Source: Gracilaria domingensis (lineage: Eukaryota > Rhodophyta > Florideophyceae > Gracilariales > Gracilariaceae). Taken from it: a stretch of 64,000 bases of DNA. Below, piece after piece: positions 28,007 through 39,376 of the stretch. The notes under the pieces were generated by a model. It was not told the DNA's origin, made no database searches, and worked only from the letters and a program-made list of their open reading frames with translations. Each line of letters opens with the position of its first letter. The first letter of the stretch is position 1. Location of the stretch: assembly GCA_022539475.1 (NCBI GenBank), contig VCMS01000095.1:62001-126000 (forward strand), read 5' to 3'. A program made the translations under genes and the position numbers.

Positions 28007-31000
28007 CGGGCGGCTGGCTCACCGCCACGCCTTGTGTTTTTCGTTTCCGTCACTCTCTCCATCTCTTTCTCGCTCGCTTTTTCGCGCTCTCTCGCCTTTT
28101 CTTTTTTTTGGTTTCTGTGCCCCGCCCCTGCCCGCAGTTTCGACTGTCGCTTGGGCGCGACTGTCAAGTGTAGATATTTGTGTATCACACGATTTTAACC
28201 GTAGATTGCTATAGCTGTAGCAAGCACGCAAGCGCTATGTTCTCTCTCAAGTATATAACACCGATATTGTATGCGTATCAATCTAGAATGTTATATGGCA
28301 AAACTCCCTCACCTGCAACATCTCGTCTTCGCGGAGAGAGACGCGACAGAGTGCTTGCCGTGCGGCAGAGCTGCCTATTCGGTTACAACATTCACGACGG
28401 CAGCGTGAGATTCGTCAGCTAGCCCGGGCTGAGCTAGGACATGGCTACGTGTTGTCAACAAAAACCTGTATCTAATACATTGCTCTTCCGTTCACAACAC
28501 CGCTTTACAAATGGGGGGGGGGGAGGTTCACAACGAGACAGCTCTTTGAAGATGATGGCGTGAAGCGCGGTGAATCGCACAACGCGGCGCTCGCCGTCCA
28601 AGGCATGCGTCGTGACCACAACATGATGTTCTGCGGTCACAACTGAATGGGGCGCAACCTGGGCGCAACTCTCTCGAGATTCCCTAACAACTCACACATT
28701 TGCTGACGCAACCCCTGCCGCACGTAAGGTTTTTGGCCTTTTTGTTTTCTTTTTCTTTGCTGCAGCCGCAACTGTTCCTCTTTTTACAAGGGTTGTCCTC
28801 CCGCTTTCGTCAGCCTTGGCACAAATCCGCACTTGCTTCCAATCAACTGTTGTTGCGCCCAACACGTAACGAGCGCGCACCACCGCCTCGATTCCATACG
28901 AGAAAGGTATGGCCCGCGTGCGTCATAGCCAGTTCACCGTAGAACTGCCTGGGAAATCAATGATACGTATCGCGCTGCTGCCAGTTTTGCAAAAGCAACA
29001 ATCGTCCCAAGCTGTTCAGAACAGTCTGCAAACAAGCTAAGATATTGATTTCTTGTTTCCTATGAACCAGCTTCATTGAACTTGTCGTAGCCAACTCTGA
29101 ATTCTAGCCAACTTCCTAGTTCATCACGCTATGCTTTGTCATTATCAGCGATACTCAAGAAACCAAAATGATATCTTTCCGGCTGAAACTTTTCCGAAAT
29201 ATCTCAAATACTCATCCGCACACTGAAGATTCTCCGCAAGTCACGCTCGCAAGATTGTCAAAGCAACGTTATATGATACATAATCGTGACCTTCTGCACA
29301 ACACCAACTCTACTACAGCTGAAACAAACCTGTGCCTCTTTCATTCAGCTCCATGTAGAGCAGGTTGAGGTCTGCCGTCTCAGAGGCTGTTAAGGAAACC
29401 GTTCGTAAGCCTCTTGTGCGACTCCATGATGATCTTCCGCGCTCTGCACCATGCCTGAACTATTGCACAAGTGAGCCGTCATCGGAATTTTCGGCCCAGA
29501 CCAATCAGTGATAAAGTTTTCTCTGTATTCCCGCATCTTATTTATAAAGCTTTAAACGCAGAGCCACATTTTTCTGTTCCGTTCCCTGTCAGGCGATTAG
29601 GGAATCCCTGCACTATCTACGATCACGCTTACACCCTCGGAAGAAAATACCGGTGCACAAGACTTGTTCGCGAAGTACTGAACACTTTTCGCAAAACTTT
29701 CAAGCCCCATGTTGAGGGACACCACATTGGGGAATGTGTTTAACTCCGTAACTCATGATGATCATTACGACGTGGCTTCCAGCATCCCGCATGCGTTACG
29801 GAGGTCGATAAGCGCTTCCTGTTCTCAGAATGATACCTCTCAGCGTACACGCCAGCATGACTTTCGCCGGACGGATCTTCACACAAAAGGCGAGGTTGAT
29901 GAGGACGGAAAATAAAAATCGGGGGAAAGGATAACACCGTTGCTCCTGTTTCTTCTTGTGGGAACATGAAACCACTAGGCCAGATGCTCGGTTGAACAGT
30001 TGCAGTCTGCCGGCAGAATTGCGGTAGGGCACGCTATGTGTGTGAGACCACAGCACGTGCCTGTGATTCTTGGTCAAGGTAAAACTTTTAGTGAGTTTTC
30101 TTCCCAGAAACGCTAATAGCATATGCGAGGATTGACTTGCAAATTACTACACGTGCACGCACACTCAGATTGCGTCGTTCGTTTAACAGTGGGATTTTCT
30201 TTCAAGGAGAGGCATTTATCGACCAACAACGTAGAACTATAGGTTCAGCGTTTTATTCTGATATGCACCATCTTCACGACTACATTGCTCTTCATTTGCA
30301 AATGTTGCTGCCGGAGGGAGTGCGTTTCCATTGAAGACGTTGCCGAAATGAAACTTTCTCCATCCTGTTGCTTCATATATGCAAAAAAAGACAATGAGAT
30401 GCGAATGTGGCTTGAATGTGAAGAAAAGCGCGGAACACTTTGTTCTACGGTGCCCTTTGACGAACACATCCCGGAGACACACGATCCCTGCGCTAGCTAA
30501 ACAACGCGATTTAGATTTGCAAACACTGATCAGAGAGCACTCTCATCAGTTCTTAGCCTTCTTAGCGAGAGAAAACTATCTGTAGATAGTTTTACTTTGG
30601 TCCTGTAATTGAGGACTACTGCCCGCATTAAAGAAGAAGAAGAAATGAAACTTCGGCTTTTTAAGCCGCATTACCCTATTTTACCAATTCAGGTGCAAAT
30701 GTCAGCAACATTAGTCTGTTCCCTCTGTACTATAGAGTCTGTAGGTAGCTTTGCTTTGATATCGTGGCATACCAATCTGATATAGATTACTTGGTTTTGA
30801 AGGGGCAGTTGCTAACTGGAGTAATCCGGAGATTTAGAGAGTTTATCGACGCCATCGTTTCTAAAATACGCCGCAGTCTCCATCTTCTGTAATAGGGTGC
30901 GCTACTCCAGAAGTAATCAAATTCTTACTGCAAAGTAGCGGGAGAGCAAAGACATCTAAAGCTATATATCTCTTTTTAGAGGAGGCCATAGACTTCTGAA

Positions 31001-31951
31001 CTTTTGAGGGTCACTGGATGTATCATTTAAAGCAACCCTGGTTCTGTACCTTGGTATTGGTCCAGCGCTTTGAGCTTCAGATTACTCGTGCAGGTGTACG
31101 CTGTGCGTCGAGGCACGGAGCGCTATGGGAATCTAGCCAGAGAGGCTAGTGCACAGTATTGGAATTTCGAGGTACGAAGAAGAAGATTTATCGGAACGGC
31201 AGTGCGTGGGAGGCAGATCTTTACAGCGCCGGCGGCGCCTGCACTTATAGCCTAAGCATTCGCGCACTCCACCGCCTTTGCTCCGCCGTCGTCTGAACAC
31301 TAGCCGCTGCCGTTGTTCGTGTCTTTGGCCGGCCGCTGCCGTCCTCGCTTCTTCACCCTCCACTCCCGCCCTTGGAGCAGCTTCGTCCTCATAGGACGGG
31401 CTGAACGCGTACGGTAGGGACCGTACGGTGCAGCAGAGCCTTATGAGCAGTTGCTCGCTCTGTGTCTCCTTTCCCAGAAATAAAGATCGCCGTTGAGCAG
31501 AACGAGAGTGCCAGATAAAAACTTTGTGCTACAAAGGCTCACAGTTCAAAAGGAATGTCCAGGGTATATCCTTAGTTCCCAAGTTCTGTATTGGCCCTGT
31601 AATTGGGGGCTATCGTGACGAAAGAAGAGAAGCTCACAGCGACGCCTGTGAACACACGCAGACAGCTGTTGTTGCCAAGTTGCAATGCCAACCGCGTCTT
31701 GCGGCACCTCATACCAAGGGCGCCGCGCTGCGAGCAAACCATCGTCTCTCCCCAGGTACAGTGCATATCAATACGCTTGGAGTCCTCGAACCAAGTGCTT
31801 CTCTAGCCAGTGAAACGGCCTTTGGGCGCAAAGACGTTTACACACACGCACCAGTTGTAGTGACTCCTCGATTGTACTGGTGCCGTCTTGCTTTCCGGAT
31901 GCCCCCCACTAAGGCCTTTAATAAGGACTTGAAGGGCGGCTTCCGTGCAGA
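28007..31951. other. Gene-poor 3.9-kb region with LINE remnant
   Basis: No conserved host gene seen. It contains a run of 11 G at 28513-28523, many short open frames without motifs, and the LINE 3' tail at about 30340-30645. Average GC drops compared with the island before it. Confidence 0.5.
30340..30645 (+). mobile_element. Non-LTR retrotransposon (LINE) 3' tail, 5'-truncated
   Basis: The frame at 30379-30585 encodes MRCECGLNVKKSAEHFVLRC followed by PL, an arrangement C-x-C-x9-H-x4-C that matches the zinc-knuckle end of LINE reverse-transcriptase ORFs. A short hydrophobic tail (LAFLARENYL) and a stop follow. About 45 nt later comes a GAAGAAGAAGAA tract (30629-30643), the kind of simple 3' repeat on which such elements end. 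The upstream reverse transcriptase domain is absent and the frame is interrupted just before the motif, so it is a dead 5'-truncated copy. Confidence 0.6.
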
Positions 31952-33784
31952 ATGGAGTTATCCTCGTCAATCTTGTCGTCCTCCTTGCATCCTGAAAAAC
32001 TTGACGACGTTGAAAAGTGGAAGAGGCGAGTGAAATTTAGAGCAATAGGCTCTCCCGGAGAGAATCGATATGTCTTTGATGCTGCGGCCCAATCAATTGT
32101 GCATGAAAGCAGCGCAGACTTTGTGGGGGACGTTCTCAACGCGATCGCTTATACGCAATGCACATACTATGATAACCGGACTTGCTGGAGTGGTTGCATC
32201 ACCATCAACCCACAGTTTCTGGAGAGAGTTCCTTCAATAAGTGAAATAACCTCTGAGCTGGTTGCAGAAGAGCTAGGATCGTATGCAGAGGCGCTTATCA
32301 TTGGAGCTGTAGAAGCCTTCCGCACTCGTCCCGGGTGGCTCCACCGCGGGAAAATATCCATTAGGTCTTATTTCTATCGGATGGCAAGAAACGAGGAATC
32401 CTTTCTAGACGCGAGTGGTGCAAAGTGGGACAGCGAAACTTTTGGCATTGGATGTACTGCTCATATCACTGGACATGAAATAATTCCAGCTCTTCCTATG
32501 TCTACGCCGTGCTTGACGTTACTTGCTAAGCATGTCCGAACAGTAGTTGTGTGCAACTTAGGCTCCGGAATTTCCAATCATGCATGGTACGAGGCTCTTT
32601 GTCAGACATTTCATCTCGGAGAAAACCTCATGTTGCTATTATCTCTATTTTCGCAACACTGGAATGTTACGGATGAGCAGCTGGCAGCTGATATGGAATT
32701 GCTTTGGAAGTGGATAGATGACTCGTTTACTGGTCGCGAACGTACGCTAGCCATCTGCGTGGCAAATGCGTTCTGTGCGCTCCCATATCACAATGGGAGA
32801 GAGGAAGTGTCGCTCGTTTCGAAGAAACGTGAGGTAGTAGACGGAGTTTTCGGATTCGAAGTCCTGCACACCACACCAAACTGGCATGCAACGAGGCGCA
32901 GATTCTGGATATCTGAGTTAGCGCTTTCTGCGCAACTTTCGACCAAAAGTACAAGAGCTCTGATATATCATTGTGATACGTTGTATTCTTTCATTGTAGA
33001 CGGAGAAGACGCGAATATTACGACACCTCAGGGCCAGCCACGCGCTGCAACTCTACTAGATACTCTTGCGGGACAATTGCGAGAAATGGAAGAGAGAGGG
33101 TTGTTGGAACCTTTGCGCCGTTCGTTTGTCGAGCACCTCGCTGGTGAATCGCTGACCCAGGATACTTTATCTAAGAATGCTCGCGTCGCCAGAATCCGCC
33201 TTGATGCCCGTGCATCGCCCACAATTGAGCTCACTTCTTCCTGTACTTATCCAATTCGTCTGAATGGTCGGAGGGCTAAACTAGAAATTGAGAACGGCGC
33301 AGACCTGGTCCTGAAGGGTCGAGATGCGATACGGCTTGCTCGGGACTTTGTTCGCTCTCTCGAGGGAATCAACGCTGTGGGTTTCGGAGGGCAAAGAAGA
33401 AGTTCGCCTCCAGAAGGAAACTTGCGAGGGTCGATGGTCGCGAACTTGATTATGCAGGGATCATTTGATGCGGGCGCTGGACTGTGGTTGTTATCTCATA
33501 TTCTTTATGGGGATGTCAAAGTCTCATGTGAAAGTGAGAATCGCATCTTTTCAAGTATCGGCGGCTCACACCCCGACGGGCTGCGTATTAACGTTCCTAT
33601 AGATGCGGAGATTGTGGCTTCGATACATGCAGCAACGGATATGAGCCGTGTGTTCTTGTGCTTAAGCAAATCGCGAATATTTGAGCTTGAGCGCAGAGGG
33701 AGCAGTCTCATAGCCGTTTCACGGGACATAGACGTTAGCAACATGAAAGGCTGCTCTCTAGCACCTCTTCGCGGAGTTCTCTGA
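31952..33784 (+). CDS. Large orphan protein (610 residues)
   Basis: Uninterrupted 610-codon frame from the ATG at 31952. I do not recognise the family. The product is soluble-looking, mixed alpha/beta, mildly acidic, without signal peptide or transmembrane helix. Notable stretches are EITSELVAEELGSYAEALII, LWKWIDDSFTGRERTLAICV, LDTLAGQLREMEERGLLEPL and VFLCLSKSRIFELERRGS. Just past the stop a second frame (33762-34103) looks coding (FSERLSGYLTLESPADEDGS), so the gene may continue through a frame change or missed splice, with a GTAAGG donor-like site at 33951. Codon use is balanced like the neighbouring ordinary genes. Confidence 0.7.
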   Translation: MELSSSILSSSLHPEKLDDVEKWKRRVKFRAIGSPGENRYVFDAAAQSIVHESSADFVGDVLNAIAYTQCTYYDNRTCWSGCITINPQFLERVPSISEITSELVAEELGSYAEALIIGAVEAFRTRPGWLHRGKISIRSYFYRMARNEESFLDASGAKWDSETFGIGCTAHITGHEIIPALPMSTPCLTLLAKHVRTVVVCNLGSGISNHAWYEALCQTFHLGENLMLLLSLFSQHWNVTDEQLAADMELLWKWIDDSFTGRERTLAICVANAFCALPYHNGREEVSLVSKKREVVDGVFGFEVLHTTPNWHATRRRFWISELALSAQLSTKSTRALIYHCDTLYSFIVDGEDANITTPQGQPRAATLLDTLAGQLREMEERGLLEPLRRSFVEHLAGESLTQDTLSKNARVARIRLDARASPTIELTSSCTYPIRLNGRRAKLEIENGADLVLKGRDAIRLARDFVRSLEGINAVGFGGQRRSSPPEGNLRGSMVANLIMQGSFDAGAGLWLLSHILYGDVKVSCESENRIFSSIGGSHPDGLRINVPIDAEIVASIHAATDMSRVFLCLSKSRIFELERRGSSLIAVSRDIDVSNMKGCSLAPLRGVL

Positions 33785-35163
33785 GCGGCTTTCTGGCTAC
33801 CTCACGTTAGAATCCCCCGCTGATGAAGACGGATCAAATAGGCTGCGAAACTCAAAGGAAAGATTGTTTGGTGATAGTCTTTCCTGGCCGAAGCGTAACA
33901 TGGTTGCGGCAGTAGCAAGCAAGGTTACGAACCAGAAGGCTGATGTCTTGGTAAGGTTATCAAAACCACTTTCACACCGTAGCGACTGCCCACGCCGCAC
34001 CCTTGAGTTGACGAACGTGCACGTCCTGTGCCACTTCGGCTCCGCACTGTTGACACGATATCGAACGCTTCTCTTCTTCTCCTTCTTCTTCTCATTGCCC
34101 TAAGCATCGTCCAAGGGTTCCAAGTGTAGAAACATACTTTAATTCTCGCAGGAGCAACCATATACTCTGTCTTCCATGTACTCGTCCAAAACATCTGGTA
34201 TGCCCTTAGGCATAGGTGGTGCGGGCACCGGTGAAGATGGCAAATGCGAAATGAGAGCTCTCCTGTACCAGTCAAAGTATTTTGCTCCACGTTGAGCTCC
34301 TATGCATCCCTGGCGTCGTCCTCAGTGGGTTTGCAGCGTAGGGGTCATACTGCAAGCTTTGCGGTACTGCTGAAGGTATGAGTCACTGCCGCCGGATGCG
34401 CTCTGGAAGTTCACCGTTCCTACACACCCCCTATTACTCTGTTACATCACCGCTCTTCGTATCTCTCAGCACATCTATGTACCTGACCGCTAAGGGTTCA
34501 TTGAAAGCCAAAGCAAAAGAGTAACCGGTTTGTTCACCTATCGAATTAACGGTATGCCCATGTTGAATGGTGGTTTGAGAAGGGCAGATCCTATTAGTAC
34601 TGCGAAGTGTTATGCGTTGACTATAGCTCAAAAAACTCATATCCAATTCCTTCGACTATGAACTGCATGGGATACCGCGCGTGCGACTGTGTGGAAACCA
34701 AAATAGGTGTTGATAAAAGTTTTGGTACGGTGTTCAAAGCAAACTTTTCCCGGTGAGAATCAATTCATGTCCAACATGCCAGACGAGTTGAGGCGAACGG
34801 AAAAATCTCAGGCACAGTCTAAAGAGCTCTCATTCGTACGCAGAAATGGCCCCTCAACACATCAAAACAGGAAATGCGATACATGCGTTACCACCGAAAC
34901 CATACATTGCTTATCGATGATGCATATGTACAAGTGCGCATCATGTCATATATATCACAGGTCTTGGTATGCTCTTTCTGCAACTGACAGATTTTCACCA
35001 ACCATATAGAGAATCACATTTGTACCATGGCGCACGGTCGCCAATTTGAGGCTAGTGGCTCAGTCAAGCAGAGCAGGGTCTCACTCTTAATTTCACTTCA
35101 TCATCATCCTCCAATCTGGGATTCCCAGAAAGCTTAGAATGTCAGCGGCGCATATAGATATGT
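33785..35163. other. 3' region of orphan gene and intergenic
   Basis: The first 165 bp are probably still coding in a different frame (see finding). A pyrimidine-rich stretch ending in CCCTAAG (about 34066-34105) could be an acceptor. The remaining kilobase shows no gene. Confidence 0.4.
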
Positions 35164-37389
35164 TCAGGTCACTAGCGCTGTGTTGCTTGCGGCAACGTGT
35201 TCAAAACCCTGGCCTTCAACGCGGGGGTCTGCCAACAATCGTTCGTAATCACCCTTATTCTTAATTAACCTTACCGCTTCAGCTAGCTGGTCATCATTTT
35301 TCAACTCAGCAATAATTCTTTCAGAATCTGGTTGAAAACGAAAACGGATAGCCGACTCTATCTGGTTCTTGATAGCTTTTTCGTGACGGATGAAGTCACT
35401 CTTCATCTCCAGTTTTGTCGCCGTTTTCAAATCCGTCACTTTTGACCGTGCCTCTTGGTATCCAACTTCGTCAAACATATTATCCAGCTGTTCGAAGGCA
35501 TCGTCAAACCTTGACTCGTATTTGAACTCACTGTTTGTCACAAAAGACACAAAATCTTTGTACACTTTGTCTTCTACGATGAAGCTCGCCGGCAATTTCT
35601 CCATTCGGGTTTGAGCCCCAAAGCGATTTGCAAACCGAAAGTACATGTTCTGGCGAAGGAGTGCTTGTTCAAGAAAGCTCGGCCGACGGACAACTTCTAC
35701 ATCCGGTTCGATCCCGCCGCCATCGCGCACAGTCCTTCCTCGATTAGTCTTGAACTCCGCGCGCTCGGTCTCTTCAACTTTCCTCATTTCAAACGGTCCA
35801 TCACCTTCTGCCTGCTCGTAATTTACGGACTGAATACATCTTCCGCTTGGAGTGTAATACTTGCCCACTGTGTATTTCAGGGCTGTGTTGAATGGGAGTT
35901 CCTGCACGTTTTGAACTAGTCCTTTCCCGAAGCTTTTTGAGCCAACAATGATGCCCCTGTCCAGATCTTGCACAGCGCCAGCAACAATTTCGGATGCTGA
36001 AGCGGTCTGCCCATTTACCAGTACTACCAGTGGCATAGATGAAGGGATAATTGGGCGTTTGGACGATACATAAGTTGGATTGGGAGCCAGTCCTCGGCCC
36101 TTTGTCGATACAATAACGGAATCTTGAGGAAGGAACAGCTCAGAAACCTCTATCGCAGCGTTTAGTAGACCACCGGGATTTCCTCGCAAATCCAAAACCA
36201 ACCCGTTCAAGTTGGGATTACCCTTGCTAACTGAGCGACCCAAAGTTTGAACGGCAAGTTTCACTTCGGCTGCGGCGTCTTTGGCAAATGATTGCAAACG
36301 TATGTATCCAATTCGATCGCTCGGATTGCCAACAAATCCAAAAGCAGGCACATCTTTGATACGAACACTTTGTCGAGCCAGTGAAAACGTTAAAGGTTCT
36401 TGCGCCCCCTCGCGACGGACCGTCACACTGACGGTGGTTCCTGGTTCGCCTCTAAGCATCTCGGTGACTTTTTCCAACGAGAGCCCGCTAATTGGTTGAC
36501 CGGCGACGGCTTCAATTACATCTCCAGGGCGCACGCCAGCGTCGAAGGCATATCCTTCGAAAGCAGAAACGACGACAACTTTCTTGTCCTTGACGGCCTT
36601 TCCGACTTGATCATCTAGTGTGATGCCCAGCCCAACGCCCGCATAGCGGCCACTAGTCTTGAGGGACATTTCGGCGGCTTGCGCATTGTTTTCAAACTGC
36701 GTGTATGGGTCCAGTGTGCCCAGCATGGAATTAACGCCTGTTTCAAACAGACGATTGATATCAACCTTTTCCACGTATGAGGAGTTGATGTCTTGGAGAA
36801 TAAAGTCAAACAAAGTAACTTTTTCTTTTAGTAAGCTATCACCATCCGCAGACCACTGGAAGAACAAGAAGGCTACCGATAAGGAGACTCCAGTGGCCAC
36901 ACCCCAGACAAAGCCGCCCGGAGCAAACAGGCGCTTCAGCGACGCAAGGCTCCATGTAAACCAACCAGCAAGAATGTTCGATGACCGTTGTTCAGATTCG
37001 CCCCCGCTGCCACCTGACTGCACACTGGATTCGACCTGATTTGAGGATTGTAACTGCTCATTTGACAGAGCAGAAGCGCCAGGGGGCGGTGCAGAGGCGT
37101 TGTGTGGGGTGGAAAGCTGGGGTTGTGACGAATCCGATTCATCTCCTAAGCGTGCAGCATTCTCATTTTGAGCGCTTGGGGGCTCAGAAGAACTGGCTGT
37201 CACTACGAAACGGGTTGGTGGACGCCGATTAACGGCTGGAGTGGATGTGCGTATTGAAAACGAGGCATGACGCACAGTGAAGGTGATGGATGTACGGGGC
37301 GAGCAAGCAAATTGAGCAGACGAGACCGAATGTTGACCGGCAGGAAGAAAAGACGCAAACGCAGCTGAAGCCAGTTGGAGGCGCTCCAT
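35164..37389 (-). CDS. CTPA: C-terminal processing peptidase, plastid CtpA type
   Basis: 741 residues from the ATG at 37389. CtpA is a thylakoid-lumen serine protease of family S41 that trims the photosystem II D1 precursor. The N-terminus (MERLQLASAAFASFLPAGQH and on) is a Ser/Ala/Arg-rich transit peptide, followed by a Ser/Gln/Pro linker and a hydrophobic helix near 160-179 (VWGVATGVSLSVAFLFF). The PDZ domain spans about 245-325 (GLGITL, AFDAGVRPGDVIEAV). The catalytic dyad is Ser464 (GQTASASEIVAG) and Lys489 (KSFGKGLVQ), 25 residues apart as in known members. The C-terminal about 170 residues form a charged extension beyond bacterial and plant CtpA length. It diverges from the SLC45-like gene. 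Confidence 0.92.
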   Translation of the reverse strand: MERLQLASAAFASFLPAGQHSVSSAQFACSPRTSITFTVRHASFSIRTSTPAVNRRPPTRFVVTASSSEPPSAQNENAARLGDESDSSQPQLSTPHNASAPPPGASALSNEQLQSSNQVESSVQSGGSGGESEQRSSNILAGWFTWSLASLKRLFAPGGFVWGVATGVSLSVAFLFFQWSADGDSLLKEKVTLFDFILQDINSSYVEKVDINRLFETGVNSMLGTLDPYTQFENNAQAAEMSLKTSGRYAGVGLGITLDDQVGKAVKDKKVVVVSAFEGYAFDAGVRPGDVIEAVAGQPISGLSLEKVTEMLRGEPGTTVSVTVRREGAQEPLTFSLARQSVRIKDVPAFGFVGNPSDRIGYIRLQSFAKDAAAEVKLAVQTLGRSVSKGNPNLNGLVLDLRGNPGGLLNAAIEVSELFLPQDSVIVSTKGRGLAPNPTYVSSKRPIIPSSMPLVVLVNGQTASASEIVAGAVQDLDRGIIVGSKSFGKGLVQNVQELPFNTALKYTVGKYYTPSGRCIQSVNYEQAEGDGPFEMRKVEETERAEFKTNRGRTVRDGGGIEPDVEVVRRPSFLEQALLRQNMYFRFANRFGAQTRMEKLPASFIVEDKVYKDFVSFVTNSEFKYESRFDDAFEQLDNMFDEVGYQEARSKVTDLKTATKLEMKSDFIRHEKAIKNQIESAIRFRFQPDSERIIAELKNDDQLAEAVRLIKNKGDYERLLADPRVEGQGFEHVAASNTALVT

Positions 37390-37831
37390 GACAAAAAAGG
37401 AAGCCGTACGAGACAGCGCAGCCGCGAGCGCTACGAGGAACGGCGCCGCCGTTGTTCCACGACGAAGAAGGCGCGCGGTGGCGGCGAGCGGCACGCACCA
37501 ACGGCCGCGTCTGTGGAAAAACAGGCGCAACGTGTGCGCGCTGTGGCGGCGCCCACAACAAAACGAGCGCCGCAATTTGAAGATGACACGCGCCTCCTGA
37601 CATCGCTGCAGCCGCGAGCACCCGCCGCTCCAATTCGTGAGCGCGCGCATCGTCGGCTCCGCCTCGTGAGATGCGGCTGCGCGCGCCGGCGCCGTCCCGC
37701 CCGCCTCCTCGCGCTGCTCGACGCCCGCACTCGCCGCCGTCGCCGTTCGGTTATGAGCTGTTAAACTGTCTGCGCCCCTCCCACACTCCCGCTCTCTCTT
37801 CCATGCCGCGCCGCCCGCGCTCGCTGCTCTC
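37390..37831. promoter_or_regulatory. GC-rich divergent promoter, CTPA / SLC45-like
   Basis: 442 bp between divergent ATG codons, GC-rich; no gene supported. The apparent 290-codon extension of CtpA through this region and into the opposite gene is a shadow. Confidence 0.5.
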
Positions 37832-39376
37832 ATGACCACCTTCGAAGGCCCGTCCGTCTCTGAAGACGCTCCGCAGCCGCACTTGGCTGTCAAGTCTTCT
37901 GAGGAGCCGCCGCCGCTCCCGCCGCTGCGTCGATGGCGCATCATTCTATGCGCCGTCGCCATGTGCGGCGTCGCAGTTTCGTACTCGGCGCAGGTCAACC
38001 TCGGCACGTCACAACTGCTTCTGCTCGGCCTCTCTGAGCGTGCTGTATCGCTCGCGTGGCTAGCAGGTCCGCTGTCCGGGCTCATTGTGCAGCCCATTGT
38101 CGGACACTTTTCGGACCGTTGTACCTCGCCGTTTGGCCGTCGTCGCCCGTTTCTCGTCGCAGGCGCAGTGCTTACCGCCACAGCCTTGCTGCTGTTTGCC
38201 AACGCTGCGCTTGTGGCAGAGGCTCTTGGCGCATCCGATGCCGCGCTTCCGCTCGCCATTGTCGCCTTCTTTCTGCTCGACTTCTCTGTGCAGGCTGTAC
38301 AGGGACCGCTGCGAGCGCTTATTACCGAGTTTGTTCCTCGTAATCAACGCCATGTAGGCAATGCCTTTATTGGTGTCTTCACGGGCCTTGGGAATCTGCT
38401 TGGCAGTGTGTTTACGGCCGTTGGTCTTGCTGACTATCTGCCGTACTTTGACCATGATGTACAGGCAGTCTTTGCACTTGCAGCATTCATTCTGCTTTTT
38501 ACCGTAGCCATATCGGTGTGTTCCACGAAGGAGGCACCAGTCTCTCTCCATCAGTACGAATCCATTGCACCAGAGTCCACCGCTACATCCGAGAACCGGG
38601 CTGCTGAACACGTGCAAGATTCATCTCAAACTCCCGGTGGTTCGTTTATGTATGCCTTGCGCAATTTGCCGCAGCCGTACTGGCGTGTGTTCACTATACA
38701 GCTCTGCACATGGTGTGGTTTCTTCGCCCTCTTTGTCTACGTGAACGCCTGGGTTGGAAAAAACATCTACCTCGGCGATGGTACTGCGCCGGCCGGCAGT
38801 GACGAGAGAGAGACATTTGAGGAAGGAGTCCGGCTGGGCGGTAAGGGAAATGCGCTTACTGCCGCTGTCACTCTAGTCTACTCGCTTGCGTTACCAACAC
38901 TGATGCGCCGTTTTGGTAGTATGCCCATTTATGCAGCGAGCCAGATCGTTGAGGCCGCCGTTCTAATGGTCGCGCCATTCATAAGAGGAACTAAAGGCAG
39001 AGTGCCGTCACAGACGCTTAAAGCGATCACGGTGACCGACATTGGGCTATTTGGTATCGTTTGGGGCACGACAATGGGTGTCCCGTGGACTCTAATCGGA
39101 AACGCCTTGGAGTCGAAACCGTGGTATCGAGATCGGGTTGGCCTATTTCAGATGATTTTCAATGCTAGTCAAAGTGGGCCACAGCTTATTGTGGCGATTA
39201 TCGCCCCGCTGATCCTCGCTTTATTCAATGATGACCCTGCTGCGGTCATGTTCTTCGGCGGTGTGTTGGCGCTTGTGGGCGCTGTGCTCATCGTTTTACT
39301 TCGAGTAGGGAAAGCACCTGCAGTCAGTGAGAGATCAAAAGTATTACTACCAGTTCACGATTTTGGTGAGCGGTAA
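37832..39376 (+). CDS. SLC45/SUT-like sugar transporter (GPH-MFS)
   Basis: 514 residues with about 12 membrane segments. The sucrose/H+ symporter branch of the MFS is recognised by LAGPLSGLIVQPIVGHFSDR, then CTSPFGRRRPFLVAGA between helices 2 and 3. Helix 4-5 residues follow in VQGPLRALITEFVPRNQR and NAFIGVFTGLGNLLGSVF, and the second half has WVGKNIYLGDG and PWTLIGNALESKP. It probably moves sucrose or a related glycoside with protons; red algae also use floridoside and trehalose, so the substrate is open. A moderately long central cytoplasmic loop (about 230-270) is Ser/Glu-rich. Intronless. Confidence 0.88.
   Translation: MTTFEGPSVSEDAPQPHLAVKSSEEPPPLPPLRRWRIILCAVAMCGVAVSYSAQVNLGTSQLLLLGLSERAVSLAWLAGPLSGLIVQPIVGHFSDRCTSPFGRRRPFLVAGAVLTATALLLFANAALVAEALGASDAALPLAIVAFFLLDFSVQAVQGPLRALITEFVPRNQRHVGNAFIGVFTGLGNLLGSVFTAVGLADYLPYFDHDVQAVFALAAFILLFTVAISVCSTKEAPVSLHQYESIAPESTATSENRAAEHVQDSSQTPGGSFMYALRNLPQPYWRVFTIQLCTWCGFFALFVYVNAWVGKNIYLGDGTAPAGSDERETFEEGVRLGGKGNALTAAVTLVYSLALPTLMRRFGSMPIYAASQIVEAAVLMVAPFIRGTKGRVPSQTLKAITVTDIGLFGIVWGTTMGVPWTLIGNALESKPWYRDRVGLFQMIFNASQSGPQLIVAIIAPLILALFNDDPAAVMFFGGVLALVGAVLIVLLRVGKAPAVSERSKVLLPVHDFGER

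Noticed and set aside
31250-31500. GC-rich block with AATAAA-like signal resembling a terminal repeat of a retroelement
   Set aside because: No second copy, no flanking internal domain and no target duplication seen in the window.
37390-38259. A 290-codon N-terminal extension of CtpA in frame upstream of its ATG
   Set aside because: It runs antisense through the SLC45-like gene and begins far past a convincing transit peptide at 37389; stop-free because of high GC.
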